A DNA stretch of 64,000 nt from Parabacteroides sp. PFB2-10. GTDB lineage: Bacteria; Bacteroidota; Bacteroidia; Bacteroidales; Tannerellaceae. Position 1 is the first letter of the stretch. Each line of letters opens with the position of its first letter. Location: the NCBI RefSeq assembly GCF_029893085.1, contig NZ_JARXWI010000007.1:124001-188000 (forward strand), written 5' to 3'. Below the pieces are notes generated by a model that saw only the letters and a program-made list of their open reading frames with translations, was not told the DNA's origin and made no database searches. The position numbers and the translations under genes are program-made. Shown here one piece after another: positions 17,637 through 25,329 of the stretch.

Positions 17637-18737
17637 ATGAAATCGCTTCGCATCCTGCTTCGCTACCTGTTTATGGCTGCGAATATCCTGCTTTTGATCT
17701 TATTCCTGCTTGCTGCCTTTTCCGATAAGGTTTCGCCGGAGAAGAGTCTGTTTATGGCCTATCTGGGCTTAGGCTTCCCTATCCTGTTTATATTGAATCT
17801 CTTTTATGCCCTCTATTGGCTCTTCACACGCGATTGGAAACCGCTCCTTATGGTGCTTGCCTGTTTCCTTATCTGCTGGGGACCTATCACCCGCTATTTC
17901 CCTTTTCATAACAAAACGGAAGTTCCCCGGGAAAACACGATCAAGGTACTCTCCTATAACGTCATGAACTTCGCCGGCAAACCGCATACAACCGAATCAC
18001 CCAACCGCATCATAGAATACATCGCCCAATCCGATGCCGATATCGTTTGTCTGCAGGAATACAATGTAGCCGCCTCGGGCAAAAACAGATTAACGGCAGA
18101 TATTCTTCATAAAGCCCTGGCCATGTATCCCTACCGGGCAGTAGTTGCATTCAACAAACAACGCCCGAACACAGGCAATGCCCTATTTTCCAAATATCCT
18201 ATCCGCCGATCGCGCCCGATCGATTACGAGAGCGACAACAATGGTTCTGCCTATCATGAATTGGATGTGAATGGAAAAAAGATGGTAGTGATCAACAACC
18301 ACCTGGAATCGTTTAAGCTTACGCAAAAGGATAAATCGCAATATTCAGGTCTGATCAAATCGTTCGACACAGAAAAATTGAATGAGATACGCGGCACCTT
18401 CTCCCGGAAACTGGGACCGGCTTTCCTGCAGCGTGCCCAACAGGCGCGAAAAATTGCTGAAGAGATCGAAAAGGCCGAAGCCGACTACATCCTGGTCTGT
18501 GGCGATTTCAACGACACACCCCTTTCGTATGCCCACCGGATCATCCAGGGTAACCTGAAAGATGCCTTTGTTGCCTCCGGGCGTGGCATGGGAAGCACCT
18601 ACAACCAGAATTTTTTCCTTTTCCGGATCGACAATATCCTGCATTCGCCTACTATGACTTCCTACAACTGCACAGTCGATCACGTTAAATACTCCGACCA
18701 TTATCCGATCTGGTGTTACCTGGAATTAGGTGAGTGA
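17637..18737 (+). CDS. Endonuclease/exonuclease/phosphatase-family protein with membrane anchor
   Basis: This 366-residue protein has three N-terminal hydrophobic segments (to about residue 90) followed by an EEP domain. Catalytic elements are IKVLSYNVMNFAG (Asn, about 100-112), DIVCLQEYNV (metal-binding Glu), an internal INNHLES, GDFNDTPLSYAHR (Asp/Asn pair) and SDHYPIWCYLEL (catalytic His). The fold hydrolyses phosphodiesters in nucleic acids, inositides or sphingomyelin; anchoring to the membrane favours a lipid or extracytoplasmic substrate over DNA repair, which is inference. It follows the rhomboids by 3 bp. Its 3' end overlaps the convergent ThiF-like gene by 12 bp. Confidence 0.85.
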   Translation: MKSLRILLRYLFMAANILLLILFLLAAFSDKVSPEKSLFMAYLGLGFPILFILNLFYALYWLFTRDWKPLLMVLACFLICWGPITRYFPFHNKTEVPRENTIKVLSYNVMNFAGKPHTTESPNRIIEYIAQSDADIVCLQEYNVAASGKNRLTADILHKALAMYPYRAVVAFNKQRPNTGNALFSKYPIRRSRPIDYESDNNGSAYHELDVNGKKMVVINNHLESFKLTQKDKSQYSGLIKSFDTEKLNEIRGTFSRKLGPAFLQRAQQARKIAEEIEKAEADYILVCGDFNDTPLSYAHRIIQGNLKDAFVASGRGMGSTYNQNFFLFRIDNILHSPTMTSYNCTVDHVKYSDHYPIWCYLELGE

Positions 18738-20165
18738 CTTCTTCCGGAAGATCCTTTTTATAACCCGGTTCAGTATTTCATTGATCCATGAATTTCGGTA
18801 ACGCCGGATGCCCTTACCTGTTCGCACATCGAACACCTGCTGGCGACCATCGAAGCGAGCCGCCGGATCCTCGTATTGCTCAACCACAAAGCGAGCCGCA
18901 TTACGAGCTGCCATCACACCGGAAGCGCCTGCTACCTCACCTGTTTGAGGCACAGAGCGGAAAGGATTCCCATCCTGTTGTTTCAGAAACTTAAAAGCCA
19001 CAGGCTCAGCCAGCGTATTGGTGATACCGCTCGCCAGCATAGCGGTCTGCATAAAGGTCTCCGGACTCGGATCAGCAAACGCTTTCGCCACCTCTTTATC
19101 ACTCAGGCCATAAAGCAAACGGATCTTCCGCTTCTTATCGCCCGGGCTGTTAAACCCGTTGATCCCGCGAGAGCCCACATCCGCCAACTGGATCGTAGGG
19201 ATATCCCAATCGCGTGCCTTCTCAAGCAATAAGCGCTTCGTAGGAAAATGATCGATAGCCTCTATCAACAGGGATGTCCGTGGCGTCGTTCCCACCTTAT
19301 CCGATTCGCCCAGCAGAAAAGCTTCCAGATTCTCTTCGGTAATGCCTTCCGGGTAGATATGAATAAGCTGAAAAGGATCCTGCCCATGAATACTTCGCGC
19401 CAGGGCAATGGCTTTGGATACCTCCTGATGGGTGTCAGGATCTTCCAACAAATCGAACAGCGTGTATTGCGTCCGGTTCAAATTGCTGGCATTGGGTCCT
19501 TTGGGATCCGCCAGTGTCAGGAGAAAAGGCTTGATCAGCCGGGTGGTGTAAAGAGCCGCTTGCGAGGCCACACTGGCTCCGGCTACGGTAATATGTTGAT
19601 GGTTAAATATATTCAAACGAATATGATACCAGTCGAAAGTCTGTTTCCGGTTATTGATTAAATGTCCGTTACTTAAGGTAATCGCCAGTTTCCAAATGGG
19701 AATAGAGGGCAGTTTAATTAAAACACGCGGACGAAAGTGCCCATCCCCCTCTCCTACTTCATCAAAAAAAAGAACTTCCAGTCCATAATGCCGGGCATCC
19801 TGCTGATACAACGCATACTCCTCATGAATGTATCGATTGACCGGATCCTCCCCATCGTCTTTCAACGACTCTATTAGCTTTTTGAAGGTCTGCTCAACTA
19901 TATTTGTTCGATATAACGCAGCAGCAATCACATACGTCTCCCCGGATTCATCCTGCAAGCGGATCATTTCCCGCCCAGTAGCATCGTCGGTAAAGCGGCC
20001 AATGCGCCCATCGCTCCACCCTGTGGAAGCCATAATGACCGGACGCCCGGGGTAGAACGTCCGGTGATGTTTTCGTTCATCAAATAAGCGACTCAGGCTC
20101 CATACGCCGCCATCGCAAATGGTCTCTCTCCAACTTTGTGTATGTATGCTTTCTTTTGTTTGCAT
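18726..20165 (-). CDS. ThiF/E1-like adenylyltransferase-fold protein, divergent
   Basis: This 479-residue protein contains an E1/ThiF-type Rossmann domain at about 190-400. A degenerate nucleotide loop VAGASVAS (194-201) replaces GxGGxG, the conserved Asp is in LADPK (220), and the arginine finger is in SNLNRTQ (231). Later come LADVGSRGINGFNSP and a C-terminal helical part with EVAGASGVMAARNAARFV. There is only one cysteine (residue 17), so neither a catalytic Cys for thioester chemistry nor the zinc-binding CxxC pairs is present; it could adenylate but not relay. About 180 N-terminal residues match no family I know. It begins 73 bp inside the upstream acyltransferase gene; an alternative start MASTGWSD at 20033 would remove the overlap and the only cysteine. 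Confidence 0.65.
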   Translation of the reverse strand: MQTKESIHTQSWRETICDGGVWSLSRLFDERKHHRTFYPGRPVIMASTGWSDGRIGRFTDDATGREMIRLQDESGETYVIAAALYRTNIVEQTFKKLIESLKDDGEDPVNRYIHEEYALYQQDARHYGLEVLFFDEVGEGDGHFRPRVLIKLPSIPIWKLAITLSNGHLINNRKQTFDWYHIRLNIFNHQHITVAGASVASQAALYTTRLIKPFLLTLADPKGPNASNLNRTQYTLFDLLEDPDTHQEVSKAIALARSIHGQDPFQLIHIYPEGITEENLEAFLLGESDKVGTTPRTSLLIEAIDHFPTKRLLLEKARDWDIPTIQLADVGSRGINGFNSPGDKKRKIRLLYGLSDKEVAKAFADPSPETFMQTAMLASGITNTLAEPVAFKFLKQQDGNPFRSVPQTGEVAGASGVMAARNAARFVVEQYEDPAARFDGRQQVFDVRTGKGIRRYRNSWINEILNRVIKRIFRKKSLT

Positions 20166-21091
20166 GTAACAACCATATCTTTTGGCAATACCATAAATGC
20201 ATTTTGAATATCAAAACCAAAATAGTATGCCCCCATTAGTTTAGGAATAAAATATTTCGGATATTTTTCACTCTCCTGCCTGAAGTAGTCACTGTCGGGA
20301 TTCACTTTAGCCCCCTCTATCGGAACTAAGGAAAAGCCGCTAATCCGCTTCACAAAAAGGACAATATTCTTTGTCATGGTGCAAAGGATATCCCTGTTCT
20401 GTATATTATCAACATGTTTCAGGAAGCCTTTCATAAACATAAAACGCATTAACAGGCCACGAATAAGGGTTGCCCGATGACGAACCTGCGGGTTTGTGCT
20501 GTTCACCCATAGATCAAAAACAGGATGAAAGGCGAAACGGCAAAACTCGGCAGAATCTTTTCGTATCGGATGATCAAAGGTAAAAAAGCGGGTAATCTCC
20601 AATTCGCTGATTTGCGGATTAAAGTCTAAGCGAATGGTTGCAAGAACCGTAGGTTGCCCGTCACGTCCCGGGCAGGTGGCTACTACCGTACACTCGTGCG
20701 GACTGTCAGACACCTGCTTAAAGTCAGGTATATCCGCGTCTTCGCAGGCGTAACGTTCTTTGTATGCGATCGGGAGTATACTCTTCAATTGCTCTTTGAT
20801 GAAATAATCATTTTCTCCGACTACTCTCACTTCAATATTTCCGCAGTCAAGAAAGGCCGCACTCATCGGTCTGTTTTCAATAATCCTGAAAAGCGATGAG
20901 GAAGCCATCATATAAAGAGGATGCTTACTGGATTGTGTCATATGATAGACTTTCTCCAGATATGCCATCATATTAATCCAGTCATTGTCCGGATCTCCGT
21001 AAAAGGGAGCTAATCGCACTTTCCCATTCAATATGTCCTCGAAACCACAATGGATAGTTTCGTCTGAAAAATGATTTAATTGATACTTCAT
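20093..21091 (-). CDS. Putative GNAT-fold N-acyltransferase (FeeM/LuxI-like)
   Basis: This 332-residue cytosolic protein lacks a signal peptide. The middle section resembles the N-acyl amino acid synthase/autoinducer synthase branch of the GNAT fold. VRVVGENDYFIKEQL is followed by IAYKERYACE (about 125-135), then a strand with TVLATIRLDF, LEITRFFTF and the hallmark-like SAEFCRFAFHP (about 195-205). These parts form the acyl-donor site in that family. The C-terminal third (about 230-332) is unassigned. It lies upstream of, and overlaps, the ThiF-like gene, so the pair probably acts together, for example making and activating an N-acylated small molecule; that is inference. Family call rests on motif resemblance only. 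Confidence 0.45.
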   Translation of the reverse strand: MKYQLNHFSDETIHCGFEDILNGKVRLAPFYGDPDNDWINMMAYLEKVYHMTQSSKHPLYMMASSSLFRIIENRPMSAAFLDCGNIEVRVVGENDYFIKEQLKSILPIAYKERYACEDADIPDFKQVSDSPHECTVVATCPGRDGQPTVLATIRLDFNPQISELEITRFFTFDHPIRKDSAEFCRFAFHPVFDLWVNSTNPQVRHRATLIRGLLMRFMFMKGFLKHVDNIQNRDILCTMTKNIVLFVKRISGFSLVPIEGAKVNPDSDYFRQESEKYPKYFIPKLMGAYYFGFDIQNAFMVLPKDMVVTCKQKKAYIHKVGERPFAMAAYGA

Positions 21092-21523
21092 AACAGTTTA
21101 CGCATTTTTGTTTTTTCACTCTGACTTTTTCTTCTTTTAAGCAAGATGTTTTCATGACAAATCAACCTAATGATGTGGGAGGGGACGCCTCAGAAATACA
21201 CACCTGAATTCATTCTTCTTGTCACAGAAAGGTTCAAACACGACAGATACGGTTCGTACGCAAAAGTAATTATTCACTTATTATTTGCAACTTTTTTTCG
21301 ACAATCCCCATCAAATATTAACCAACCGATACTTAAAGTATTAAATCGTAAATTTCTGACTAAAATATACAACTGCGCGAAAGAAATATTCAACAAATAA
21401 GGGAATCTCTCTGAAACGCGAATATTCAATATACATATATATGGATACAAAAAAACCGGTAAAGTCATCTGTTGCTTTACCGGTTCGTATGATATGATCT
21501 TTGAAGGAGATCCTGTCAAACGG
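21092..21523. other. 432-bp non-coding region
   Basis: It contains a minus-strand -7 box TACTTTTG (21261-21268) that could drive the acyltransferase/ThiF pair with a leader of about 160 nt, and the terminator of the GH43 gene (21450-21487). A 76-codon open frame on the plus strand is AT-rich and has no recognisable features. Nothing else is seen. Confidence 0.6.
21450..21487 (-). terminator. Intrinsic terminator after the GH43 lipoprotein gene
   Basis: Perfect inverted repeat AACCGGTAAAG ... CTTTACCGGTT (about 21454-21487) with a T run on the minus strand, 37 bp downstream of the GH43 stop. Confidence 0.8.
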
Positions 21524-22474
21524 CTATTGAGTCATATTCAATAAAGAATCCAAAACACGCTTCTTCACAGCAAACGCAGTTCCGTGGCGGGTTCCTTCCG
21601 GAAACACAATCTGATCAGAGACATCCTCCCACGCCACCCCGTCTTGAGAACGGACGGCTCCATACTTACGCTGGGTATATTTGTCGAAATAGACATAGAT
21701 ATAATCGCCCACCTGCAGCGGCGAAGCCCCTTCTGCCCAGTAGTCACCTGTGATCGGATCAGAAACGGCAGTCGGGAAATCATAGGGTTTTCGGTTTGTC
21801 GTCACCCGGATATTCTTTTCCGGAGGATTGGAATTCTCATTCTTAACAAACAGGTAATAGGTTCCGCCCTTTTCTAAAATGGCTCCGTCTATGACGCTGA
21901 AATCCGGATTGAAGAAGACCTTTGTCTCGCTAAATGTTTGAAAATCTTTGGTCATCACATAAAACTGACGGTGATTCAACCCCTTCTCACTATCCGATGT
22001 CGCGATCTCGGGAAACATACCCGGCACAGTGGATGACCAGAAGATATAGAAAGTCTTATCTGCTTTATCGTAGTACAATTCTGGTGCCCAGCTATTGCGT
22101 GTCCCTTCAAACGACTCCATTACAGGAATATTACGCTGCTCAGACCAATTCACCAGATCTTCGGACGAAGCATACCCAATGCCCTGATCCCACCAACCGG
22201 AGGTCCATACCATATGGAACACCCCTTCGTCATCCTGCACAATACTCGGATCACGCATCAATTTATCCTTTCCAACCATAGGTGTCAGAAAAGAGGCATC
22301 ATTTTTCAACGTACGCCATATCAGCCCATCCTCACTGTAAGCCAGATGAAGCCCGTCTTCCCCATTTCCTTTGAAATACGAGAACAGATAGACTTCCTCT
22401 TCCACAGCCGGTTTGTTTCCACCGCAGGCCGATAATAGCAATAGGAAAATTCCTATAAACAAGAATTGTTTCAT
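21524..22474 (-). CDS. Glycoside hydrolase family 43-like lipoprotein
   Basis: This 316-residue five-bladed beta-propeller is exported as a lipoprotein (MKQFLFIGIFLLLLSACGG, lipobox LSAC). The start is set at 22474 where the signal peptide begins; two in-frame ATGs (22483, 22531) lie upstream, and the -7 box at 22533-22540 leaves all three possible. Propeller motifs include GLHLAYSEDGLIWRTL, MRDPSIVQDDEGVFHMVWTS, SWAPELYYDK and DGAILEKGGTYYLFVKNE, giving the Asp/Asp/Glu set expected of GH43 enzymes. GH43 members cleave arabinan, xylan side chains or galactofuranosides; substrate not assignable. No PUL genes flank it, so it acts as a stand-alone surface or periplasmic glycosidase. Confidence 0.78.
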   Translation of the reverse strand: MKQFLFIGIFLLLLSACGGNKPAVEEEVYLFSYFKGNGEDGLHLAYSEDGLIWRTLKNDASFLTPMVGKDKLMRDPSIVQDDEGVFHMVWTSGWWDQGIGYASSEDLVNWSEQRNIPVMESFEGTRNSWAPELYYDKADKTFYIFWSSTVPGMFPEIATSDSEKGLNHRQFYVMTKDFQTFSETKVFFNPDFSVIDGAILEKGGTYYLFVKNENSNPPEKNIRVTTNRKPYDFPTAVSDPITGDYWAEGASPLQVGDYIYVYFDKYTQRKYGAVRSQDGVAWEDVSDQIVFPEGTRHGTAFAVKKRVLDSLLNMTQ

Positions 22475-22532
22475 GATTGTCATTATGTTTTCTATATAAG
22501 TTGTCTTTACACTTTCCCACTTTATGGGCAAA

Positions 22533-22540
22533 CAAAGATA
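22533..22540 (-). promoter_or_regulatory. -7 box of the GH43 lipoprotein gene
   Basis: TATCTTTG on the minus strand, 58 bp before the chosen start codon. Confidence 0.55.
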
Positions 22541-22634
22541 AAAACAAGACTAAATAAGCTCCAATAAAAATCAAAACAACTTCTAAGAAAATTTCTTTTC
22601 TTTGTAGTGAAACAAATCCATAAAAAGAAACAAT

Positions 22635-23027
22635 ATGAAAACATTTGGCATTTCAGTAGCAGTTTCCCTATTTGTATGTATCGTCATTGGCGGCTTAATG
22701 TGGGGAATACCCCAATACAACGTATGGCAACAGGAAATGAGCGGTAAGGCAGAGATGGCAAGAGCGGAACAAAACAGGAAGATTCTGATTGAAGAAGCAA
22801 AAGCCAAATTGGAGGCCGAAAAGCTAAACGCGGAAGCGGAAGTCGAAAGAGCAAGAGGTATGGCCGAAGCTATGAAAATTGAGAACGGCACCCTGACCAG
22901 CACCTACAACCAATACCTCTTCATTCGCACACTTGAAAAACTGGCCGACAAAGGCAGCCTGCCACAAATCATCTATGTTCCTTCCGAAGGACTCACTCCG
23001 GTTATGAATATTGATAAAAGTCGTTAA
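22635..23027 (+). CDS. Small membrane-anchored coiled-coil protein resembling the C-terminal part of phage-type SPFH proteins
   Basis: This 130-residue protein has one N-terminal membrane segment (FGISVAVSLFVCIVIGGLMW), then YNVWQQEMSGKAEMARAEQN. A long Ala/Glu/Lys-rich coiled coil (about 35-85, KAKLEAEKLNAEAEVERARG) follows, and it ends QIIYVPSEGLTPVMNI. The coiled coil and the YVPSEG ending closely resemble the tail of SPFH/band 7 proteins found in phages and bacteria, but the globular SPFH domain itself is absent. It could be a natural mini-protein or a decayed SPFH gene. An intrinsic terminator follows at 23075-23113. Function unknown; it may scaffold membrane microdomains by inference from the family. 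Confidence 0.65.
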   Translation: MKTFGISVAVSLFVCIVIGGLMWGIPQYNVWQQEMSGKAEMARAEQNRKILIEEAKAKLEAEKLNAEAEVERARGMAEAMKIENGTLTSTYNQYLFIRTLEKLADKGSLPQIIYVPSEGLTPVMNIDKSR

Positions 23028-23074
23028 AGAGGATTACTTCGCAAGAATACGGGTAATCCCAAAAGGTTCTATAT

Positions 23075-23113
23075 AAAAAGAGCAGTCAAACCTTGTGTTT
23101 AACTGCTCTTTTT
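23075..23113. terminator. Bidirectional terminator between convergent genes
   Basis: AAAAAGAGCAGT (23075-23086) and ACTGCTCTTTTT (23102-23113) form a 12-bp stem with T runs on both strands, serving the SPFH-like and ORF6N genes. Confidence 0.8.
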
Positions 23114-23141
23114 GTGAGGCTGTAATTTAAACTGTGAATGG

Positions 23142-23714
23142 TTAGTTCTCCGGCTTTCTGAACCCGATCGGATTGCGTGGCTTATTCACTTGCTTATGTT
23201 TTGCAGCCAGTTCGGTCAATGCAATATAAATATCATCAAACTCTTTTTGTGTATCTTCCGATAGGTCGTTTATGGCAGCTAATGTTTCTTCGCTGACTTC
23301 TTCCAAGGCTTTGATGCGATCGATTAGAGCTGGTAATACATTTTCTTCTTTGGCGAAAGTGAGCACATTGCGCATCGCGACAAAAGCACGCATAATTCTG
23401 ATGTTCATATCTATAGCTATTTCACTATTAAGAAGCCCTGACAACATAGCCACCCCCTGTTCCGTGAAGGCATAAGGCATAGCTTTTTTAGGCCTCTTAC
23501 TTGGGTATGTCATCACAAATTGTGACAACATATCTTCCCATTCTTCCATAGACAACCGAAACATGAAATCTGACGGGAATCGCCTCATATTACGTTTAAC
23601 CGCTTGATTCAATATTCTCGTTTCCACCCGATACATTTCTGCCAGATCATAATCCAGCATTACCCGCTGACCTCTGATTTCATATATCTTACTTTGTATG
23701 AGTATTAATTCCAT
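23142..23714 (-). CDS. ORF6N-domain protein
   Basis: This 190-residue protein has an N-terminal ORF6N domain: IYEIRGQRVMLDYDLAEMYR, VETRILNQAVKRN, RFPSDFMFRLSMEEW, and YAFTEQGVAMLSGLLNSEIA, then VNIRIMRAFVAMR-type helix (here IDMNIRIMRAFVAMR). The C-terminal 60 residues form acidic helices and a basic end. ORF6N/KilA-N domains are predicted DNA-binding modules common in phages and mobile elements; free-standing copies are frequent in Bacteroidetes chromosomes. It sits next to tRNA-Arg, a common integration site, but no integrase or attachment repeat is visible here. Role unknown. Confidence 0.85.
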   Translation of the reverse strand: MELILIQSKIYEIRGQRVMLDYDLAEMYRVETRILNQAVKRNMRRFPSDFMFRLSMEEWEDMLSQFVMTYPSKRPKKAMPYAFTEQGVAMLSGLLNSEIAIDMNIRIMRAFVAMRNVLTFAKEENVLPALIDRIKALEEVSEETLAAINDLSEDTQKEFDDIYIALTELAAKHKQVNKPRNPIGFRKPEN

Positions 23715-23881
23715 AGGTTATGATTTACTACAAATATAACTGTTCTTTTTTTTCTTACATGGCAAGTGCTCATCATCTTAAGAAAAAATGAAGGTAAGTA
23801 CTACGTAAAAGTCAATAAAAGATTACAGATAAAAACAAAAAAAGCAGCTACCCCGAAAGATAACTGCTTAATTGAAAATGG

Positions 23882-23955
23882 TGATCAGGATGGGATTCGA
23901 ACCCATGACCCACAGCTTAGAAGGCTGTTGCTCTATCCAGCTGAGCTACCCGACC
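23882..23955 (-). tRNA. tRNA-Arg (anticodon UCU)
   Basis: On the minus strand the gene reads GGTCGGGTAGCTCAGCTGGA at the 5' end (23955). The anticodon stem-loop is ACAGC-CTTCTAA-GCTGT giving anticodon TCT, the T arm has GGGTTCGAATCCC, and the acceptor 3' strand is CCTGATC plus discriminator A at 23882. All four stems close with one or two G-U pairs. The CCA end is not encoded. It reads AGA codons. Confidence 0.95.
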
Positions 23956-23972
23956 GGCCTTATTTTGCGGTG

Positions 23973-23980
23973 CAAAGGTA
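23973..23980 (-). promoter_or_regulatory. -7 box of the tRNA-Arg gene
   Basis: TACCTTTG on the minus strand ends 18 bp before the mature tRNA 5' end. Confidence 0.6.
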
Positions 23981-24041
23981 GGGAATTTATTTTTATCTGC
24001 AAAAACGAGGGTGGAAATCTTTTCTGAGACGCCGTTTTGCT

Positions 24042-25037
24042 TCAGGGCTTGTATTTCGCACCCGACAGAATAGCCTGAGCATCTGTGGTTTGCATCAGCG
24101 CTGCGGGGGTCGCTTTGGTCTCTTTCATATATCGGGCAACAATCTGCCAACCTAAGAACGACCCTAAGCTGCCCGGGGCATTGTCGGAGATAAACGTAGA
24201 AGGGCGGGATTCAAAATATTGACCGGTGGTGATATGATCCGGCGTGTACAGGTGCTTTCGTTCGATAATCGTACGCCAAACCGTTCCCTCATGTTGTTTG
24301 ATCCAGTGATGATCTTCCTCCGTATAGCCCAGTAGCTGAGCCTGATCCATCGACGGAACGGCTAAGCTCACTAAATATTTTATCTTCCCCTCATAGATCA
24401 TCCGTTCCAATAGCACATTTTCATTTCCTTTGAAAGGGAACTCACTCATCAGCCATCCCGCCAGATAATCCGGCACAATATAGTCGGGGGTCATCTTCCG
24501 CCGTTGATAGTCATAGAAGAAGTCCTCATACAAGGCAAAATATTCTCCCATATACTTATCGATGGAAATAGACAAAAGGTTTTCACCCACCACGACATTC
24601 TGTCCAAAGCCCGAAACATGCATATAGACCTCCGGAACAGGAAGTGTCGGCAAGAGTTCTTGCAAACAGGCAAAACCGCTACCCAGTTGCTCTTCGATCT
24701 CCGTCGTGTTTTCATACGTTTGCAGCGCCTGGCGATACAGGCTCTTCAGGGTCGGTTCCGAATAATAATTGAGTAGACGATCGAAAAAACCGGGCATATC
24801 TGCACTTTTCATATTCAGAACGGCTTTTCCCGTAATCTCCAACATCTGCGGATAGGCCTCTTTCAAGGCTGCTTCCCCGGCGGCGGCATTCTCCTCTTCC
24901 AATAAGCGATACAAAGCCTTATCGAAGCGATGGATCACAACAGGATCGGCCGAAGCGTAACGAGAGGAAGAAGAGGCAAACGTACAACCGGCTAATGCCA
25001 GAAAAAAACATCCCGATAGCAATATTCTGAGTTTCAT
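24042..25037 (-). CDS. gldB: GldB-family lipoprotein
   Basis: This 331-residue outer or inner membrane lipoprotein (MKLRILLSGCFFLALAGC, lipobox LAGC) belongs to the GldB family. GldB is an essential part of gliding motility in Flavobacterium and is conserved in non-gliding Bacteroidetes. Family features include VVIHRFDKALYRLL, YMHVSGFGQNVVVGENLLSI, FPFKGNENVLLERMIYEGKI and NAPGSLGSFLGWQIVARYM. In gliding species it supports type IX secretion; the window also encodes a PorZ-like protein, so a role in surface protein export or envelope maintenance here is plausible. It lies 130 bp downstream of dispersed-repeat copy B, whose hairpin and T run point toward it. Confidence 0.85.
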   Translation of the reverse strand: MKLRILLSGCFFLALAGCTFASSSSRYASADPVVIHRFDKALYRLLEEENAAAGEAALKEAYPQMLEITGKAVLNMKSADMPGFFDRLLNYYSEPTLKSLYRQALQTYENTTEIEEQLGSGFACLQELLPTLPVPEVYMHVSGFGQNVVVGENLLSISIDKYMGEYFALYEDFFYDYQRRKMTPDYIVPDYLAGWLMSEFPFKGNENVLLERMIYEGKIKYLVSLAVPSMDQAQLLGYTEEDHHWIKQHEGTVWRTIIERKHLYTPDHITTGQYFESRPSTFISDNAPGSLGSFLGWQIVARYMKETKATPAALMQTTDAQAILSGAKYKP

Positions 25038-25166
25038 AATGATGTGTTCATTCGTTTATATACATATATAATATTAATAGGAACGGGGAAGGGCGGCGTA
25101 TATTGTATGCCATTGGTATCTCCTTGGCAACAAAAACACCCATTTTCCGTCCAAAAATAAAAAAAC

Positions 25167-25318
25167 GAAGTGTAAGCAAAAAGGGTCGATTTTGGACGAT
25201 TTGCCCCTCTTTTGCTTACACTTCAAATGTTAACAAATACTAACTCCCGGGAGTTTGTCTTCAAAGTCCCGGGTTTTTGACAAAATTCTCCCGCGGTTTT
25301 GACAAAATGTCAAATTCG
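25167..25318 (-). repeat. Dispersed intergenic element, copy B
   Basis: On the minus strand the order is GCGGGAGAATTTTGTC and CCCGGGACTTTGAAGAC half units, palindrome CTCCCGGGAG (25244-25253), TTAGTATTTGTTAAC, then a long hairpin (arms GAAGTGTAAGCAAAAGAGGG, 25224 downward, and its complement ending at 25167). A run of seven T follows the hairpin, so it looks like an intrinsic terminator for miaB as well. It begins only 12 bp after the miaB stop. Closest relative is copy D. Confidence 0.85.
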
Positions 25319-25329
25319 TTTTTGCATTT

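Noticed and set aside
18726-20165. ThiF-like protein as a thiamine or molybdopterin biosynthesis enzyme
   Set aside because: It lacks the cysteines and the zinc site of ThiF/MoeB, and no thi or moa genes are nearby.
22635-23027. SPFH-like small gene as a frameshifted full-length gene
   Set aside because: The upstream sequence in all frames does not encode an SPFH domain, and the gene has its own start and a membrane segment.
25167-25318. Repeat copy B as merely the miaB terminator
   Set aside because: A terminator function is likely for its hairpin, but the palindrome and GGGA units upstream are conserved in four other places not behind a gene end in the same way, so the element is reported as a family.
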